Source of the DNA: Drosophila miranda
Lineage: Eukaryota; Arthropoda; Insecta; Diptera; Drosophilidae
Direction of reading: 5' to 3'
DNA: 64,000 nt
Assembly (NCBI RefSeq): GCF_003369915.1
Contig: NC_046676.1
Span: forward strand, 18,582,001-18,646,000
Shown here: positions 21,397-37,600 of the stretch, one piece after another
Layout of the letters: each line of letters opens with the position of its first letter
Numbering within the stretch: the stretch's first letter is position 1
Position numbers and translations under genes: made by a program
Notes under the pieces: generated by a model
Told to the model about the DNA's origin: nothing
The model's input: only the letters and a program-made list of their open reading frames with translations
Database searches by the model: none

Positions 21397-24300
21397 CTAG
21401 TTGTGGCGCATTCCCATACTTTGCATATGCTGTTGCTGCTGCTGCTGTTGTTGTTGCTGCTGTTGCATGTGCTGCATGTACATTTGCTGCTGTTGGTTGA
21501 GCTGCTGTTGCTGTGGATTGCCACCACTACCCAGTGGAACACTCGTTGTTTGCGCCGCATTCACCTGTTGCTGCTGCATAGGTTGTTGTTGCTGCATGGA
21601 CTGTTGTTGCTGCTGCATGGGTTGCTGCTGCTGCAGCATGGGCTGCTGCTGATGCAGCATAGGTTGCTGCTGCTGCTGCTGTTGCATAGGTTGTTGCTGC
21701 TGATGCATAGGTTGTTGTTGCTGCTGCATAGGTTGTTGCTGCTGTTGGTGTTGAGGTTGCAGCGGGGATTGTGTTTGATTTGTAACTGAATTGGCATTGC
21801 TTTCGGCGCTAAAATAAAGTGAGAATAAATATTCACGTACTTTCCTTTGTGGCAAAATGCTTACATCTTCTCCGCGTGAATATCCTCCAGATTCAGATAC
21901 GATATAAAGCGCAGACGCATCTGTAGCAGGGGCGCAGTCGTTTAATGATTGCCTCCGATTCGTTTTTGATAGTGTTCCCCACATGGATGTACTTGATGTG
22001 GTAGCTGCATGCGATTAGATGTTGATTAATGTTCAATCATTTTAACAAGAATGTATAATATTTACAGGAAATCGCATATCTGATCCACATATTGCAGGGG
22101 TCTGGATCCGCTATGCTTATCGACGACCTCCAGTATCTCATAGAGCAAGATCGCAATGCCCGCCACAGCATTCGGGGTCTCTAGCTCAATGCGTTTCATG
22201 AAAGGTCCGAACACATGGCAGAGATAGAGCAGCTGCTGCTCTGTGTGGACGCAGGGTTTCAGCTTCTCCTTGATGTTTCTGGTCATGGCTGCCAGCTTAA
22301 AAACCCCCATGTGGTGGAAGACCGAATGGGCCACTGCCAGCACCACAGCGTAGCTCTTTTCCAGCATGGCCTCGCGCACCGTCTTGAAGTTGAACAGCTC
22401 GAAGGCATTGAAGCGATACGTCCAGTTCAGCATGTTGGGTGTGTTCAGCATTTCCTTAAGGCGGTCGTAGATGCCGGTCCAGTAGGGTTCCGGCAGGGCA
22501 GCCATCACGATTCCCACTGCATTGATGTAGCTGTGGATCTCCTTCTGCGGAATAACCGCATAACCACTAACTATCACGTCGATTAGGTTGTTGGCCACCA
22601 GAGCGGGGGCCACTGGGAGACCCAGAAGCTCTACACACGTCACATAGAGCGCATGGGCGGGAGCATTGGGGAACTCGTTGAAACGCCAATCCGTGGTGTA
22701 GAACACGTTCTTCCCGCTGATGGCTGTACGAGGGAAAGAGAGATTAGCCTGAGTGTCCGTTAACTAACCTTCATTTTAACTTACTTTCTGATAGTCGCTT
22801 GATTAAATTCATGTAGTAACTCAGTTCTGGGTTCCAGAGCAAGTCTTGATTTTGGAGAAAGACCTTATAGGGCTCACTGACGCTCCAGTTTGGTGGCCGA
22901 ATATCACTGAAGGCACCTGTAATCGTGCTCACCAGCTTCTTTTTCAACGGTGGTCGTTCCCGCAGGATGCGCTCATAGTAGTGCAGGGTGTTGTACAGAT
23001 AGGTGATGGGTCTATCTGCAATGAGAACCGCCAATCGTTAATTCTTGTTTGGGGCTGCAGTGGCAGTGGGTAGTGGGTACGCACCATGAAACTTGTAGAG
23101 TATGCTCAGATGATCAAGTATGAAGCCCAAGATTTGGTGGACATTCGGAATGGTGAGCTCAATGAAGCGATGCACGACCACATCCAGCACGGGCAAGAAG
23201 CGCAGGCAGACATTGCTAAAGTATACTGGAAGGGCAAGGTGCGAGGCAGACTCGTCTAGGGCAAACTTTTCGGGATACTTCTGGTGGAAGGAAAGATGCT
23301 TGTCCTGCCTAAAAAAAAGAGAGAGAGAGAATTTAAATACAGTTGCCCTCCCTGCCTGGACGTCGGAAATCTCAAAATCTTACCAGTTGCTTTGCTTCCA
23401 GTGGTCGGGATTGTTGTCTTTGCAGAATTCCTGCACCCTATTCCGAAGTTCGCTGGCTTTTAGCAACAGCAGCTGAATGATCAGGAAGCAGACCTGCGCC
23501 TCATTGCCCTCGTGGGTGCGCAGGGCCAGGCAGAGCACCACGCGGTCGATGGTCACCACATTGAACTTCCAGATCATGTTGTTGATAGTGTCCACGCACT
23601 TGTGGATGAAGTCACGGCCATCCGAAGAACTGGCCACCTCTGCGACCAGGTAATCGCAGAACTTGCGCAAATGCGTTGTCAGTGCCCGGGCACTGATTCC
23701 CTCAAGGATCCTGAGATAAGTTCAGTGTAATGAAGACCGGAAATGTCGGCGTTTTAAGGTTACTCACTTGTAGGCCACCGGACTGATGTTCTCCGTTTCC
23801 CAAATGATCTTGAAGAGCAGGCATAAGAACAGGGGATTTGTAGTAGGGCGCAAGAAGTGGGCAATGATGTCGTTCTCGCTGGTCATCGAGGTCCACGTGC
23901 GGTACTCCTCCTCCACGGACTTCTTCAGCTGCTGCTTGTTCTCCGGCGGCTGGGCGTTCTGTGTGAAGTACTCGTTCAGGGCTGGCGGGAAGCAGGCCAG
24001 CGACTGCAATGACCAGGAATGGGGCGTGTGCTGCATTATGTTTGCCAAAAAGTCCTTGCACCAGCTCTGCATCTCGTCGCCGCCACCATGCACATGCATG
24101 GAGCGTGCCAGCGTCAGGATGAGCACACGGTTCAGCTCCTCGCTCTCGTTGGACGCCACTGCTCCCGGCGACTTGTCGTTAAAGTAACGCGAGAACTGCG
24201 GCTGAAACTCTGCCGATCCAATGCTAGTAATCAGGCGCAGGCCAGTCGATTCGAAGCTACATTTTACAATTGGTAAGAAGTGATTAGATCTTCCCCATTT

Positions 24301-26633
24301 GATTTACTTACAATAGATTGACTTACCATAGATTGAGCTGCATTTTATTGGTCTGCGGCACCGAGGAAAGCGAGTGGAGAAGCGACAGTAGCTGGACACG
24401 GTAGTGTGTGGGCACATGGTGCAGGCGGTATGAGAACATTTCCATCAGAGTATGTAGCATAGCCCAGGCGTGGTTCTTGAACACTGTGGGCATTAGTTGG
24501 CCTGGGTTTTGGGGAAATGCGTACAATTTATCACCATCAATATCAATTCTATCTGTTGCGTAGCGAGAGAGAACTCACTCAGGAATCCCTTGACGCCAAG
24601 CGACTCGATTTCCGTATAGACTAGAAGTCTCGCGTATGTCTCGAGCAGCGCTGCTGCCGGCACTTGACCCTTGGTTTGGGCCTGCTTCAGCATTTGCGTG
24701 ACGAAACTGTGGATCAGCGACATTTTGCTGTGCACTGTGAGGCTGTCCAGCACTGCCACCGAAAAGTTGACGGCTGGTATCTGGGTGCCATTGGGGGACT
24801 TGGAGGTTCCATTGAGGGCCTCCAGGAGAAGACCCATGGGTCGTCCGAAATACTCCTGATTGGTCGAGTATGCATTGCACACAAGAATGATGCGGAAGTC
24901 GTTGCCCAGAGTCATGTTCATCATGGTGTTTGGGGAGACCAGGTGCTGCAGGAAGCTGTGGAAGGATTCAACGGTTACTGCCTGTTTTTCACGACAAGAC
25001 ATGGCTGCTTACTCGTGGTGATTCTTCAGGGCAATGGGCAGCGGTCGAGTAATGTTCATATTCTCCACACGGGCCTTCTTCATTAGATGGATCCACACGC
25101 AAATTGGGGCCATTTGCCGGACCATAGATGATTTGTTGATGTCCGGCAGCTTGAGCGGCTCCTGCTCCGGATACAGCAGATCGAAAAGCCTGAACACGGG
25201 CAGAAAGTTGGTAATCTGGAATAGATTCGCAGTTGAATTCTGTTCGTTTTTTAAATTCTGGCACTTTTCCTACGGGATTCTTTTGAATGCTGCCTGAGAT
25301 GAATTGCAGAAGGATCCACATCAACTGGTCGCGTCCCTTGCGTAGCTCCAGCTTTGAGAGCTGCCGGGGAAGATACACATAGTAAAAAAATGTATTGTTC
25401 GTTCAGTGAAGCGTACCTTCTCGTGCAAAGACAGGACAATGTGCATAAAGCTGACAAACTGAAAGAGCACAAAGTAAATCAGCTGCGAGGAGAGATGTAG
25501 CCAGACCCACTCGTTGGGTGTGATCTGTTCGTCGGAGGAGTTGAAGCCACTGCCTGCAGTGGTGTCATTTGCCTCAGTCATTTCCATGGCATGGATGATC
25601 AGGTTGACCAGCTGCTCCTCCAGTGCATTGTACCGCTGCTTTTGGTGCTTTTGCAGGTTCAGCATTTGCGAGACCATCTCGCGCGAGTACGGCTGCTCCA
25701 GCACATAGCGCAGCAGGGGCCGCTGTTCCTCCAACAGCTCCGGCTCGTAGGGCAGACTGCCCTTGAAGTTGAACTTCAGGGTATTGTGGTCCAGGCGCCA
25801 GGAGTTCATCATATGATCGGCGTAGCCAAAGTGCTCCACAATGGGCAGCATGTTGGCGTGTCCAATGATCGATACCATCTGGGCCGTAGTGCGGAACTCC
25901 TCGACAAAATCAGTCATCAGCTTGTTCAGCTTCCAGTGATAGGGAAACGGCCGCATTATCTCGTTGGCAACGAAGTAAGCCGGCAACAAGCAATTATTCC
26001 GATCAAACAGGAAGCGCAGTATCTCCTCCACGGCTAGTAGCTGCGGCATGTAAGTCACATTGACGTTGAGGGGGAACCACTGCGCTTTGTCTCGGCACAC
26101 CTTCATTATCTCGCGCACTCCCTTGTAGTCCACCTGCATGATCACCTTCTTGATGAGCCGAAAACTTTCGATCCAAAAGGTCTTGTGTTCGTAGTCCAGT
26201 TTCTCGCACATCAAGACCTTGTCGCAGAGCATCCAAGCTGTTATCACATGCGCGTCTACCAGCTTTACCAGCGCAGCCATCATTACTCTCATATGGTAAC
26301 TAGACGCGCTGGCGGCCCGCAGCAGATACAACCGCAGGACGTGCTCCCGATGCTCCTGCGCAACGTTTCCGAAGGCCGTAACTGCAAAATACATTGGTCA
26401 GACAAAACAAAACCACTGGTAGTCACCCATACCCAAATCATTGGAGAAATTTTTAGCCTTGTCCTCTTCGCCATTTGGCTTAAAGACGATGACGCTTCCA
26501 AAGGCCTCGTCGATCGAGTCTACTTTCTGTAAGAGGCAAAAGTATTAGCTCTGCAGATTTTCTTCGATTCCGGTACTCCGGGCCTTACCAGGAAGTCGTT
26601 TACGGTGTCTATTATTTGCGTTTCCATTTCCAT
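21397..26633 (-). CDS. Med23: Mediator complex subunit 23, with an apparent one-base deletion near the 3' end
   Basis: Fourteen minus-strand exons: 26589-26633, 26433-26526, 25417-26381, 25274-25360, 25013-25215, 24579-24955, 24327-24501, 23768-24256, 23384-23710, 23085-23308, 22785-23015, 22066-22723, 21865-22004, 21397-21808. The nuclear protein is a Mediator tail subunit linking activators (for example MAPK-responsive factors) to RNA polymerase II. Blocks shared with human MED23 include LLRYVLEQPYSR, QFISGSIQKN, EIESLGVKGF, HEGNEAQVC, TYLYNTLHYYE, DWRFNEFPN and ICDFLYHIKY. Exon lengths sum to 4427, one short of a multiple of three. The break is inside exon 13: the frame ending AIIKRLRP and the frame beginning QMRLRFISYL do not connect, and adding one C to the C4 run (plus-strand 21929-21932) would. 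The last exon encodes a long Gln/Met-rich tail. This may be an assembly error. Confidence 0.93.
21424..21765 (-). repeat. CAG/CAA-type low-complexity tract coding for a poly-Gln/Met tail
   Basis: The plus strand is TGC/TTG-rich; the minus strand encodes runs of Gln broken by Pro-Met pairs in the last exon of Med23. Such tracts vary in length between strains. Confidence 0.9.
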
Positions 26634-26800
26634 TTAAAAATTTCGCATTTCTCGCCGCATAAACAAAATTCCCGACTGGCCCCGGCTCTGGCGACAATCG
26701 ATAACGCACGCCAATTGATGTACGATAACTTTTGGCCAGCCCTGGTGCACAGCTGCATGTAAACTTTGGCTGGAATTTTCTGTCTGGTCGGTGAAAAACA
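26634..26800. promoter_or_regulatory. Divergent promoter between Med23 and Gmer
   Basis: Only 167 bases separate the two start codons, which point away from each other. AATCGATA at 26696-26703 is close to the DREF site TATCGATA that is common in fly housekeeping promoters. No TATA box is evident. Confidence 0.5.
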
Positions 26801-27934
<1,134 letters not shown>

Positions 27935-27984
27935 CTCCGATGTGAGGCTGATCCGAGTTTCCTAATGCACAAGCAACAAATGTA

Positions 27985-27990
27985 AATAAA
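27985..27990 (+). terminator. Polyadenylation signal AATAAA of Gmer
   Basis: AATAAA about 50 bases after the TAG of Gmer. Confidence 0.6.
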
Positions 27991-28083
27991 TTCCTTATTT
28001 CTTCAGAAATTTAAGGCGATCAAACTCAGTATTTATATCCAACAAGCGGCTGTAATCACTAACAAAAGCACACGGTGAGTAGC

Positions 28084-28976
28084 TCAGTCTTGCCAGGAGT
28101 CGCCATATATATTTTTATTCGGACGTCCAGTGGCTACTTCTGGTGCTGGCTCGACAGGACGCTGCCGAACGGGCGCCTGAGGCTCGTAGGGCTTTGAGTA
28201 TGGACTTTGCTGATGCGTCGCGTACCCCTCTCGATTCTTCTTGCGCAAATCTTCGTAAGTTTGTCCTGGCTTTGCCGGCTCCAAAGGCAGCTCAGTGTCC
28301 ATCATTTGGCCAGATGCTGTTATTAAAGGAAGTTTAAAAAATTCACAATGAAATCAATCCAGATTACTCACAGTCCAGGCTGGGCCGGTATGTGTCATCT
28401 AAGCCAGCCAAAGTCGGCCGTGATTCAGTGTCCAAGTTCAGAGCAGTGCTGCGTGAAGGCTTGAGTCCCTCATCGGTGTACACATCAGCGGAGCTGGGCG
28501 AGAAGGGAGCCAATGTAAATGCTCGGGTCAGACTCTCGTCTGGCGAGATGGTGTTGATGACACCACCACCCTGTCGGCGCTGGCGCAGGACTTCGCCTAG
28601 GCGGGAGTTCGGCAGCCGCATTATCTTTTCGGCGCACTTTTGCTGGTAGCTGAACTTGCCCACAAAGTAGCCCAGGATGACACCCATGACCACTTTGGGA
28701 ACAGCTCCGTATTTGCCATTGCCCTTCAAGTAGCCGTTCTTCACACCAAAGTAGGCCAATAGCCCCAGACCAGTGCCAAATGGCAGCGAGCGCTGGAGGA
28801 AAGATTCGGTGTTGCACTCACGTAACGCCTTCACCTCTTCCGCAGAGAACCGATAATCTGCCTGAAAATTAACGATTGAATTAAAGATTTGATAAAACAA
28901 AACACATTGTACTGACCAGTGGGTGCAGATTTTGTTGCTGAGGCGGTCGGGAGCCATCACTCAACGGCGAATCCAT
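28084..28976 (-). CDS. asrij: OCIA-domain protein, asrij (OCIAD1) orthologue
   Basis: Minus-strand exons 28917-28976, 28372-28861 and 28084-28316 join to 260 residues. The family sits on endosomes and mitochondria; in flies asrij helps maintain blood-cell precursors through ARF1, Notch and STAT signalling. Visible features: an OCIA domain from about residue 21 (DYRFSAEEVKALRECN, then ESFLQRSLPFG), two hydrophobic helices (GLGLLAYFGV and VVMGVILGYFVGKF), a conserved Cys in YQQKCAEKI, and a Pro/Gln-rich C-terminal tail. The first exon is short and ends at a GTCAGT donor. It is divergent from YME1L. Confidence 0.9.
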
Positions 28977-29433
28977 GATGACACAATTTAATGGAGAATT
29001 TATGAAATAGTTTGTCGGTATATGTAGAAGATTGGGGGCGGCCGGCTCAGGTTATTTGCCAGCCCTGGCAAAAAGCGGAAGCAGCACTGTCTAAATGCGC
29101 GCGCCGTTTTAGCTCTTTTCAATTATGATGTATTAATTCGGAAATGATATTGTCATTTTGTAGTCAACCCTAAACACAGACAAAAGGCAGCGCAAAAAAT
29201 GTCAAAAACAGAAAACGCATTTAGATACTGTATCAGATAAAATATAATACAAATTGATAGTATTTTCGCTATATTCGCGTGCAGGGCTGATGACAAGCAC
29301 AACAACTAGTGCCAGGGATGCAACACGCACGCAGATTATGACATTTTCGCTGTCAAGTAAAGTTACAGCTGTGTCGTCTGCTGGCCCGATCCAGAGCCTG
29401 TTGTAATTAATTAAAGTTTTGTATTTTTTGGAA
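28977..29433. promoter_or_regulatory. Divergent intergenic region between asrij and YME1L
   Basis: 457 bases with promoters expected for both flanking genes. I see AT-rich sequence and a short palindrome-like TTTGCCAGCCCTGGCAAA word at about 29055-29072, but no clear TATA box or DREF site. Confidence 0.4.
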
Positions 29434-32228
<2,795 letters not shown>

Positions 32229-32602
32229 TTTCCTCTTTTAACGATTGCCCTTGGTGGGCATGGGGCTGAACTGCAAACAATTTTTTAGTTATACCGCAAA
32301 ACTAAAAGAAAAGATATAAAACTAGAACGGGACGCTGACAGACAGTTAAGAAATAAAGTGTTATACATATTTTAGTAATGTTTTCCATCATGCACGTAGT
32401 ATAAAATTTAAATTTTAGTTTGAAATAAATATAAAATTGAAGTCATTTCATCAGTTGTGTTGTCCACCGATAACATTTTCGATACCAAAACTGCACAAGT
32501 ATGTCGATGTTGTCTCCAGCCCTGCGCAAAGGCCAGCTAATTGATTGAACGGGACCGTGTTTTTTTCTTCTTTTTAATAAATTCCTAAAGTGATCAAATA
32601 AA
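32229..32602. other. Intergenic: YME1L 3' UTR and EMC8/9 promoter
   Basis: 373 bases between tandem plus-strand genes. It contains AATAAA at 32352-32357 and, nearer the EMC gene, CCGATAAC and TCGATA words resembling half DREF sites at about 32466-32485. Confidence 0.4.
32352..32357 (+). terminator. Polyadenylation signal AATAAA of YME1L
   Basis: AATAAA about 125 bases after the YME1L stop codon. Confidence 0.5.
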
Positions 32603-33294
32603 ATGTGCGACTACAAGATATCCGAGCGCGCATACACGAAGCTGATATTCCATGCGGCCAAATATCCCCACCAGGCAGTGAACGGTCTGCTTCTGGCCGA
32701 AAAGACATCGAAAGGGTCGCTGGTGGAAATCGTTGATGCAATACCGCTGTTTCATCAATGCCTGCACGTCACCCCCATGGCCGAGATTGCCCTTATGCAG
32801 GTGGGTTGCGGGTTACACAAGTATAATTGCCCATTTCCGCGCATCGTGACATGTGTGGTGTGCTCACAATTGGGTAATTTCAGATTGATGCCTATGCAGA
32901 ACAGGAAGACCTCGTGATTGCCGGATACTATGCGGCCCCAGAGAACTTCTACGACAACCAGATAGATAAAGCGCCGGCCGTAAAAATCGCTGACAAGATC
33001 CAGGAGAACTTCAAGAACGCCTGCCTCGCTTTGGTAGACAACAAGCTGGTGACTTTGGAGCATGATCGTGCCGCCATTCAGGTCTACAGCTGTGCGGGCG
33101 ACTCTGCCCGATGGTCAAAGGCCAAGTTCACACTGTCGCAGTCGGCACAGACACTGGAGGGCGTCTCTCTGCTGCTGAAGCGGGGCGCCATGCGCGACGT
33201 GATTGACTTTGACAACCACCTGGACAACCCGGAGAACGATTGGACCAACGAATTCCTCAACCAGTCGCTGAACGACCTGCAGAAGCTTTACTAG
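32603..33294 (+). CDS. EMC8-9: ER membrane protein complex subunit 8/9
   Basis: Two exons (32603-32800, 32884-33294) give 202 residues, the usual family length. The protein is a cytosolic-side member of the ER membrane complex, which inserts tail-anchored and multi-pass proteins; in flies it matters for rhodopsin. It has an MPN-like fold without the metal-binding JAMM residues. Recognisable blocks are HAAKYPHQAVNGLLL near the start, VDAIPLFHQCLHVTPM, and IAGYYAAPENFYDN, all typical of EMC8/9. Splice phase is 0. It is convergent with PIP5K59B. AATAAA at 33503-33508 may end the transcript. Likely the orthologue of CG3501. Confidence 0.92.
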
Positions 33295-34674
33295 TCACTG
33301 TCGCCCCGCCCCACTTGGTAAAAGGGTACCGTACCCCTATTGTAACAATATATGTATGTTATAGTTTAGCAAATTCGCATTCGAAAAAGCACAGAGAAGC
33401 AGAGCCGGAAATTCAACCTTGCAATTTAATTTATTGTAATTACAATTGGGTTTCAGTAATCTTTAGAATAATGCATATAAGTTAAATAACATTCAACTAA
33501 TTAATAAATAATCAATTCTTTCATATTTCTGTCCCAGGAGTATACGATACGTCGCGTCCCGAGCCATTGTCCGTGTCCGTCTGTTGCTTCAATTACGAGC
33601 ATTCGTATTCCCCCGTTCAGTCCTGTCCGACTATGGTCCTGTGATGTTGTCCCACTATGCCCCTATCCCGTCTGAAGTTTGATAGTAAACCTAAGCGCGT
33701 TTACAATTAATTTAAATCGAGAATAAATTCAAAATGAATAATATGTATATAATTTTGCTCTTGGTTTGCTTCTGGCATGTAAATTTAAATATTTTACAAC
33801 AATATTGTAATTGTAATTGTAATATCGCGATTGCTGATTATACATAGTGTATACTGTATACATAATACGTATGTGGATATATCGGAGATCAAGGGTATCG
33901 TATCGCAAAAACGTTTATTAATTTCAGTGTATTGTACGAGTATATTTTTCCCAAACGAACTCTTGAACCATACAATATGTACGAGTATAGGGAACGTAAT
34001 ATAACGATTAAGAGATTACGGGAACTGGAATTGCAACTGGAACTGGCTGACATCTGCATCCGTCTTAGTATTATTTGATTCTCTTCTTGCTATATGTATA
34101 TCTGTAATATCATTTGCAGTATTGATTTCTGCCTGCTTTTTTTTTGCATAGATTTGTATGTTCCTCGAACAATTCACATCCAATGTTCGCTTGAGGATGG
34201 CCAGATGGGGATGCGTGTTCGTGGTATGGTGTGTGCCCTTGTTACTCATGTGGCTATACGAGGGCGGGCGCATTTTGATTATATCCTAGCTATACAAGTG
34301 CGTCCTGAACACGCAAGAATTATCATTTTGTGTGTGGCTGATGTTGTATTCGAGGCGCAGGCTTGGTTGGGTTCTCGGTGTTGTGTCTTGTGAGCCGTCA
34401 TCACATGCTATGTTAGTTGATCTATAAGAATGCAATGCGGATAAGTTATACAAACGGTAGCAAGGCTGCAAGATTGTGGGATGCGTATCAGGAAACGGAG
34501 TGAACAACACCCAAACTGAAAAACGGTTTTGCAATTTAGAAATTTCTAGGATGAGTAGGCCCCACTGCCCTGCCCCATTGAGATCGCGTGTGTATGTATT
34601 TATGTATGTGTATGTGTGTGTTGTCTGTCTGTCTGTAGATCGGGTGTAATCTATTACGTGGCAGACGATTATAT
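33295..34674. other. Intergenic between convergent EMC8/9 and PIP5K59B
   Basis: About 1.4 kb of AT-rich sequence with poly-purine and TGTA-rich words and no supported gene. It should hold both 3' UTRs: AATAAA for EMC8/9 at 33503-33508, and TTTATT at 33914-33919 is an AATAAA on the minus strand that could end the long PIP5K59B transcript. Confidence 0.45.
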
Positions 34675-37600
34675 CTAGAGCTTGTAACCTCTGATATTTA
34701 CCATTCCCGAGGACAGAGAGTTGATGGCATCTTCCACGGTCGGCTTGTGACGATCGATTTTAGATGAGTTTATGGGCGAGAAGTTGTCTACGATTGTAAG
34801 CGTGAACGAATAATACATATATACAAATAGATATAGAAACACAAAAAGCGATTCAAAAGCAAATCTCAAGTGCCAATTACCGAGATCACCACTCGAACTG
34901 GAGTCCGTAAAACTGGGTGTGCCCTCTGTCCATGTGGGAGTGGAGCCCTCACCTGATGCCGGCGGCGTCCAGGCCAGTCCGCCGCGAGACCCATACTGGC
35001 TGCTCGAGGATGTGTCCACCGCCAGCAGTGTATCCAGATGCACCTCAGAGACGCTGAGCACACAAAGCAGAGAGATTGAAAAGATTGGAACGATCAATGG
35101 AAACAAACCAATCAGCGGCTTACCTCACAATATCCTCCTTGTAGGAGCCTCGATAGGCGGGTCCGATGTTCATTTTGCGGTCCAAGTACTGGGCCTGCTG
35201 CTGGTAGTACGCCTGCTGCTGGGACTGCTGATGATGATGGTGATGGTGGTGGTTGTGGTGAGACCTGCGCCCCATCGATGATGTGCTGTTCTTGTTCGAG
35301 CTGTCCTCGGAGATGTCGTCGAAGGCAGGGGGAGGAGTCGAACTGCAGGATGGAGTTGTGCCTAGCGATACAATGAGCAGAGCAAACCAGAGGAGAACAT
35401 ACAATGAGTGGCCGGCCGGAGAAGAAGTAACACAGAAATAGCAATAGAGACTGGGGTGACTGTGACTGAGAATGAGTGTGTGCCAAGCGGGTGCAAGCGT
35501 GCCTAGCCGGAGCATTTACTGCTGTCCCCCAATCGATGACCCCCTCGTGTCCTGGGAGCCTCGGGTGTCGCTCTCGGGTATCGTGGATGGAGCTGCTTTG
35601 GGCGCCCGTCTCTTTCCTCGCTTTATTGGCTGCGGCTTCGGGGGCTGCTTCTCGATGCTCGCTGGAAGAGGCGGCTCGGTAAGCTTGGGCTGTGGCCGCC
35701 TCGGGCGGTGCGTTGATTCCAGCTCCCGCTTCACCTCGAGGAAGGCACTAATCGACTGCAACAGATTTTCCTCCTGCGTGTCGCAGACATCGTCGCCCAA
35801 TGCCAGATCCGCGTAGTGCAAATAGCGACTGCGCTTCTGACGCCGCTGCAGCTTATCCTGAAGATCCCGCCGGGGCGAGCGCTGGGAGGGAATGCTGCCC
35901 GAGGATCGAGAACGTGCAGAGCGATAGCTCTCGGGTCGCAATGGGTGGAATCCTCCCATAATTGAAGCCGCTGAGGAGCGCCTACTGTGCGACACGAAGC
36001 TGTTCTGCCGCTGAAAAATGTCCACGTGGTTGAGCACGCGCGGCTGCTTTCGTCGGACGCTGCTCTCCGACCGGGCTGTGGAGTAGACCGACTGCTGGGA
36101 GTCGCGTCGTATCTGAGAGGATCTTCGCAGAAAAGTGACCGACAGTGGGGGGATCGCGATCGCCCCTGGTGGTGTAACGGGAGCAGCGGGGTCAGGGGCA
36201 TCGAAGAGGTCATGCAGCTCGAGCCAATCCTGGACGTTACTGGGCGAGCGACGGTCGCCAAAGCGGGGCATGGTATCCCTGGGCACCTGCAGTGTGTGGA
36301 TCTGTGTTGGGGCTGGTGGTGGATTAGTGTGCAGTTCTGTACCTGGCGTCGAGCGGTCCTGTCCATCCCGGCGACGAGGAGATCCTCGTGGGGGCACTGG
36401 CGGTGGTACCCGAGCCTTCAGATTGCTGCCACCCCCTGGAGTCCGCTGTTTGACGGGCGGTGGCATCCTCTCACGCTCACGCTCACCAATCCCACTCCCA
36501 CTGGCCGCTGATGATGGCCCGGCACTAGCTGCTCCGGATGCCACTGAAGCGCTGCCGGGCGTGGGCTCTGTGGTGGGCAGCTTAGCCGGCTGGTGGATCT
36601 TGCCACTGCTGTGGGAGTGCGAGGCATGCATTGCTGTGGAGATGAGATCGAGGATTAGGATCGGGGCGAGGTCAATAGACAATTGTACGCGGGGAGGGGA
36701 TATGGGTTTCCACTTACGCCTGCTGGAAGCCTCGTTGTCGCTGTCAATGGAGCGCTGTATGGCCTTGGAGAGGCTTTTTCTCTTCGAGGGCGAATGCTTA
36801 AGCGCTAGAAGATGCAAGCAGAGGGTGGGATTAGAGGCGAGAATGCTACAAGGGGGTAGGTGTCAAAAAGCACAGCCTCCAAAGCAACTACGCAAAGACA
36901 AGGAGCAGTACGGTTGCCAGGGTATGCCAGAAATGGACACTAACGTGACATTGAGAGACATGCTTTTGCGTCCGTTTCGAAATCATAAAAAATATAGTAA
37001 ATGGTGAGTGATTAATAATATCAAAAGATAACTAAACCGTAAACCGAAAACTGAATACTGAAAATTGTACAATATTTCCTTTACCTATATAACTGGTTAC
37101 CAAGGTACGAAATTTTCTGTGATTTCCCTTGATCTCGGGGAGATCCACTATATGCGTAGGGTACGTAAGTGTGAGAGTGTGAATGCAATCGAGACATATT
37201 CAAAAAAAAGAAAGCAGAGAATAGAGCGGATATTGGACATTGATATATGTACGTATGATTTTCGATCGCGGATCAGATCGGATCCGGAGTCTACGCAGGC
37301 CAAGGTGTACCATATTGCATTTTTGCTGCTGCACATCAATCGATCAATCAAAATTAGCAACATACTAGTGTACAGTGTGTGTGTGTATTAGTGGGTGTCG
37401 GTGTCAGTGTCAGTGTGGGTGTGTGTCTAACTTTATATCTACGGAAAAACATCTAAGGACCCATCAATCAATTGCCCACAAAAATGCCATACAGTACGAG
37501 TACTCAGCCGAGAAGTACTTAGACGCGCTCTCTGCTCACTTACGGGAGGGTATCTTTCGGAACACGGTCTTAGCCATGAAGTTTTGAAATCTTTGAGCAT

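Noticed and set aside
21401-21789. Leu- or Cys-rich plus-strand frames
   Set aside because: They are the antisense of the Gln-repeat tail of Med23.
36135-37007. 290-codon plus-strand open frame
   Set aside because: Antisense to the GC-rich terminal exon and intron of PIP5K59B; coding signal is explained by the minus-strand gene.
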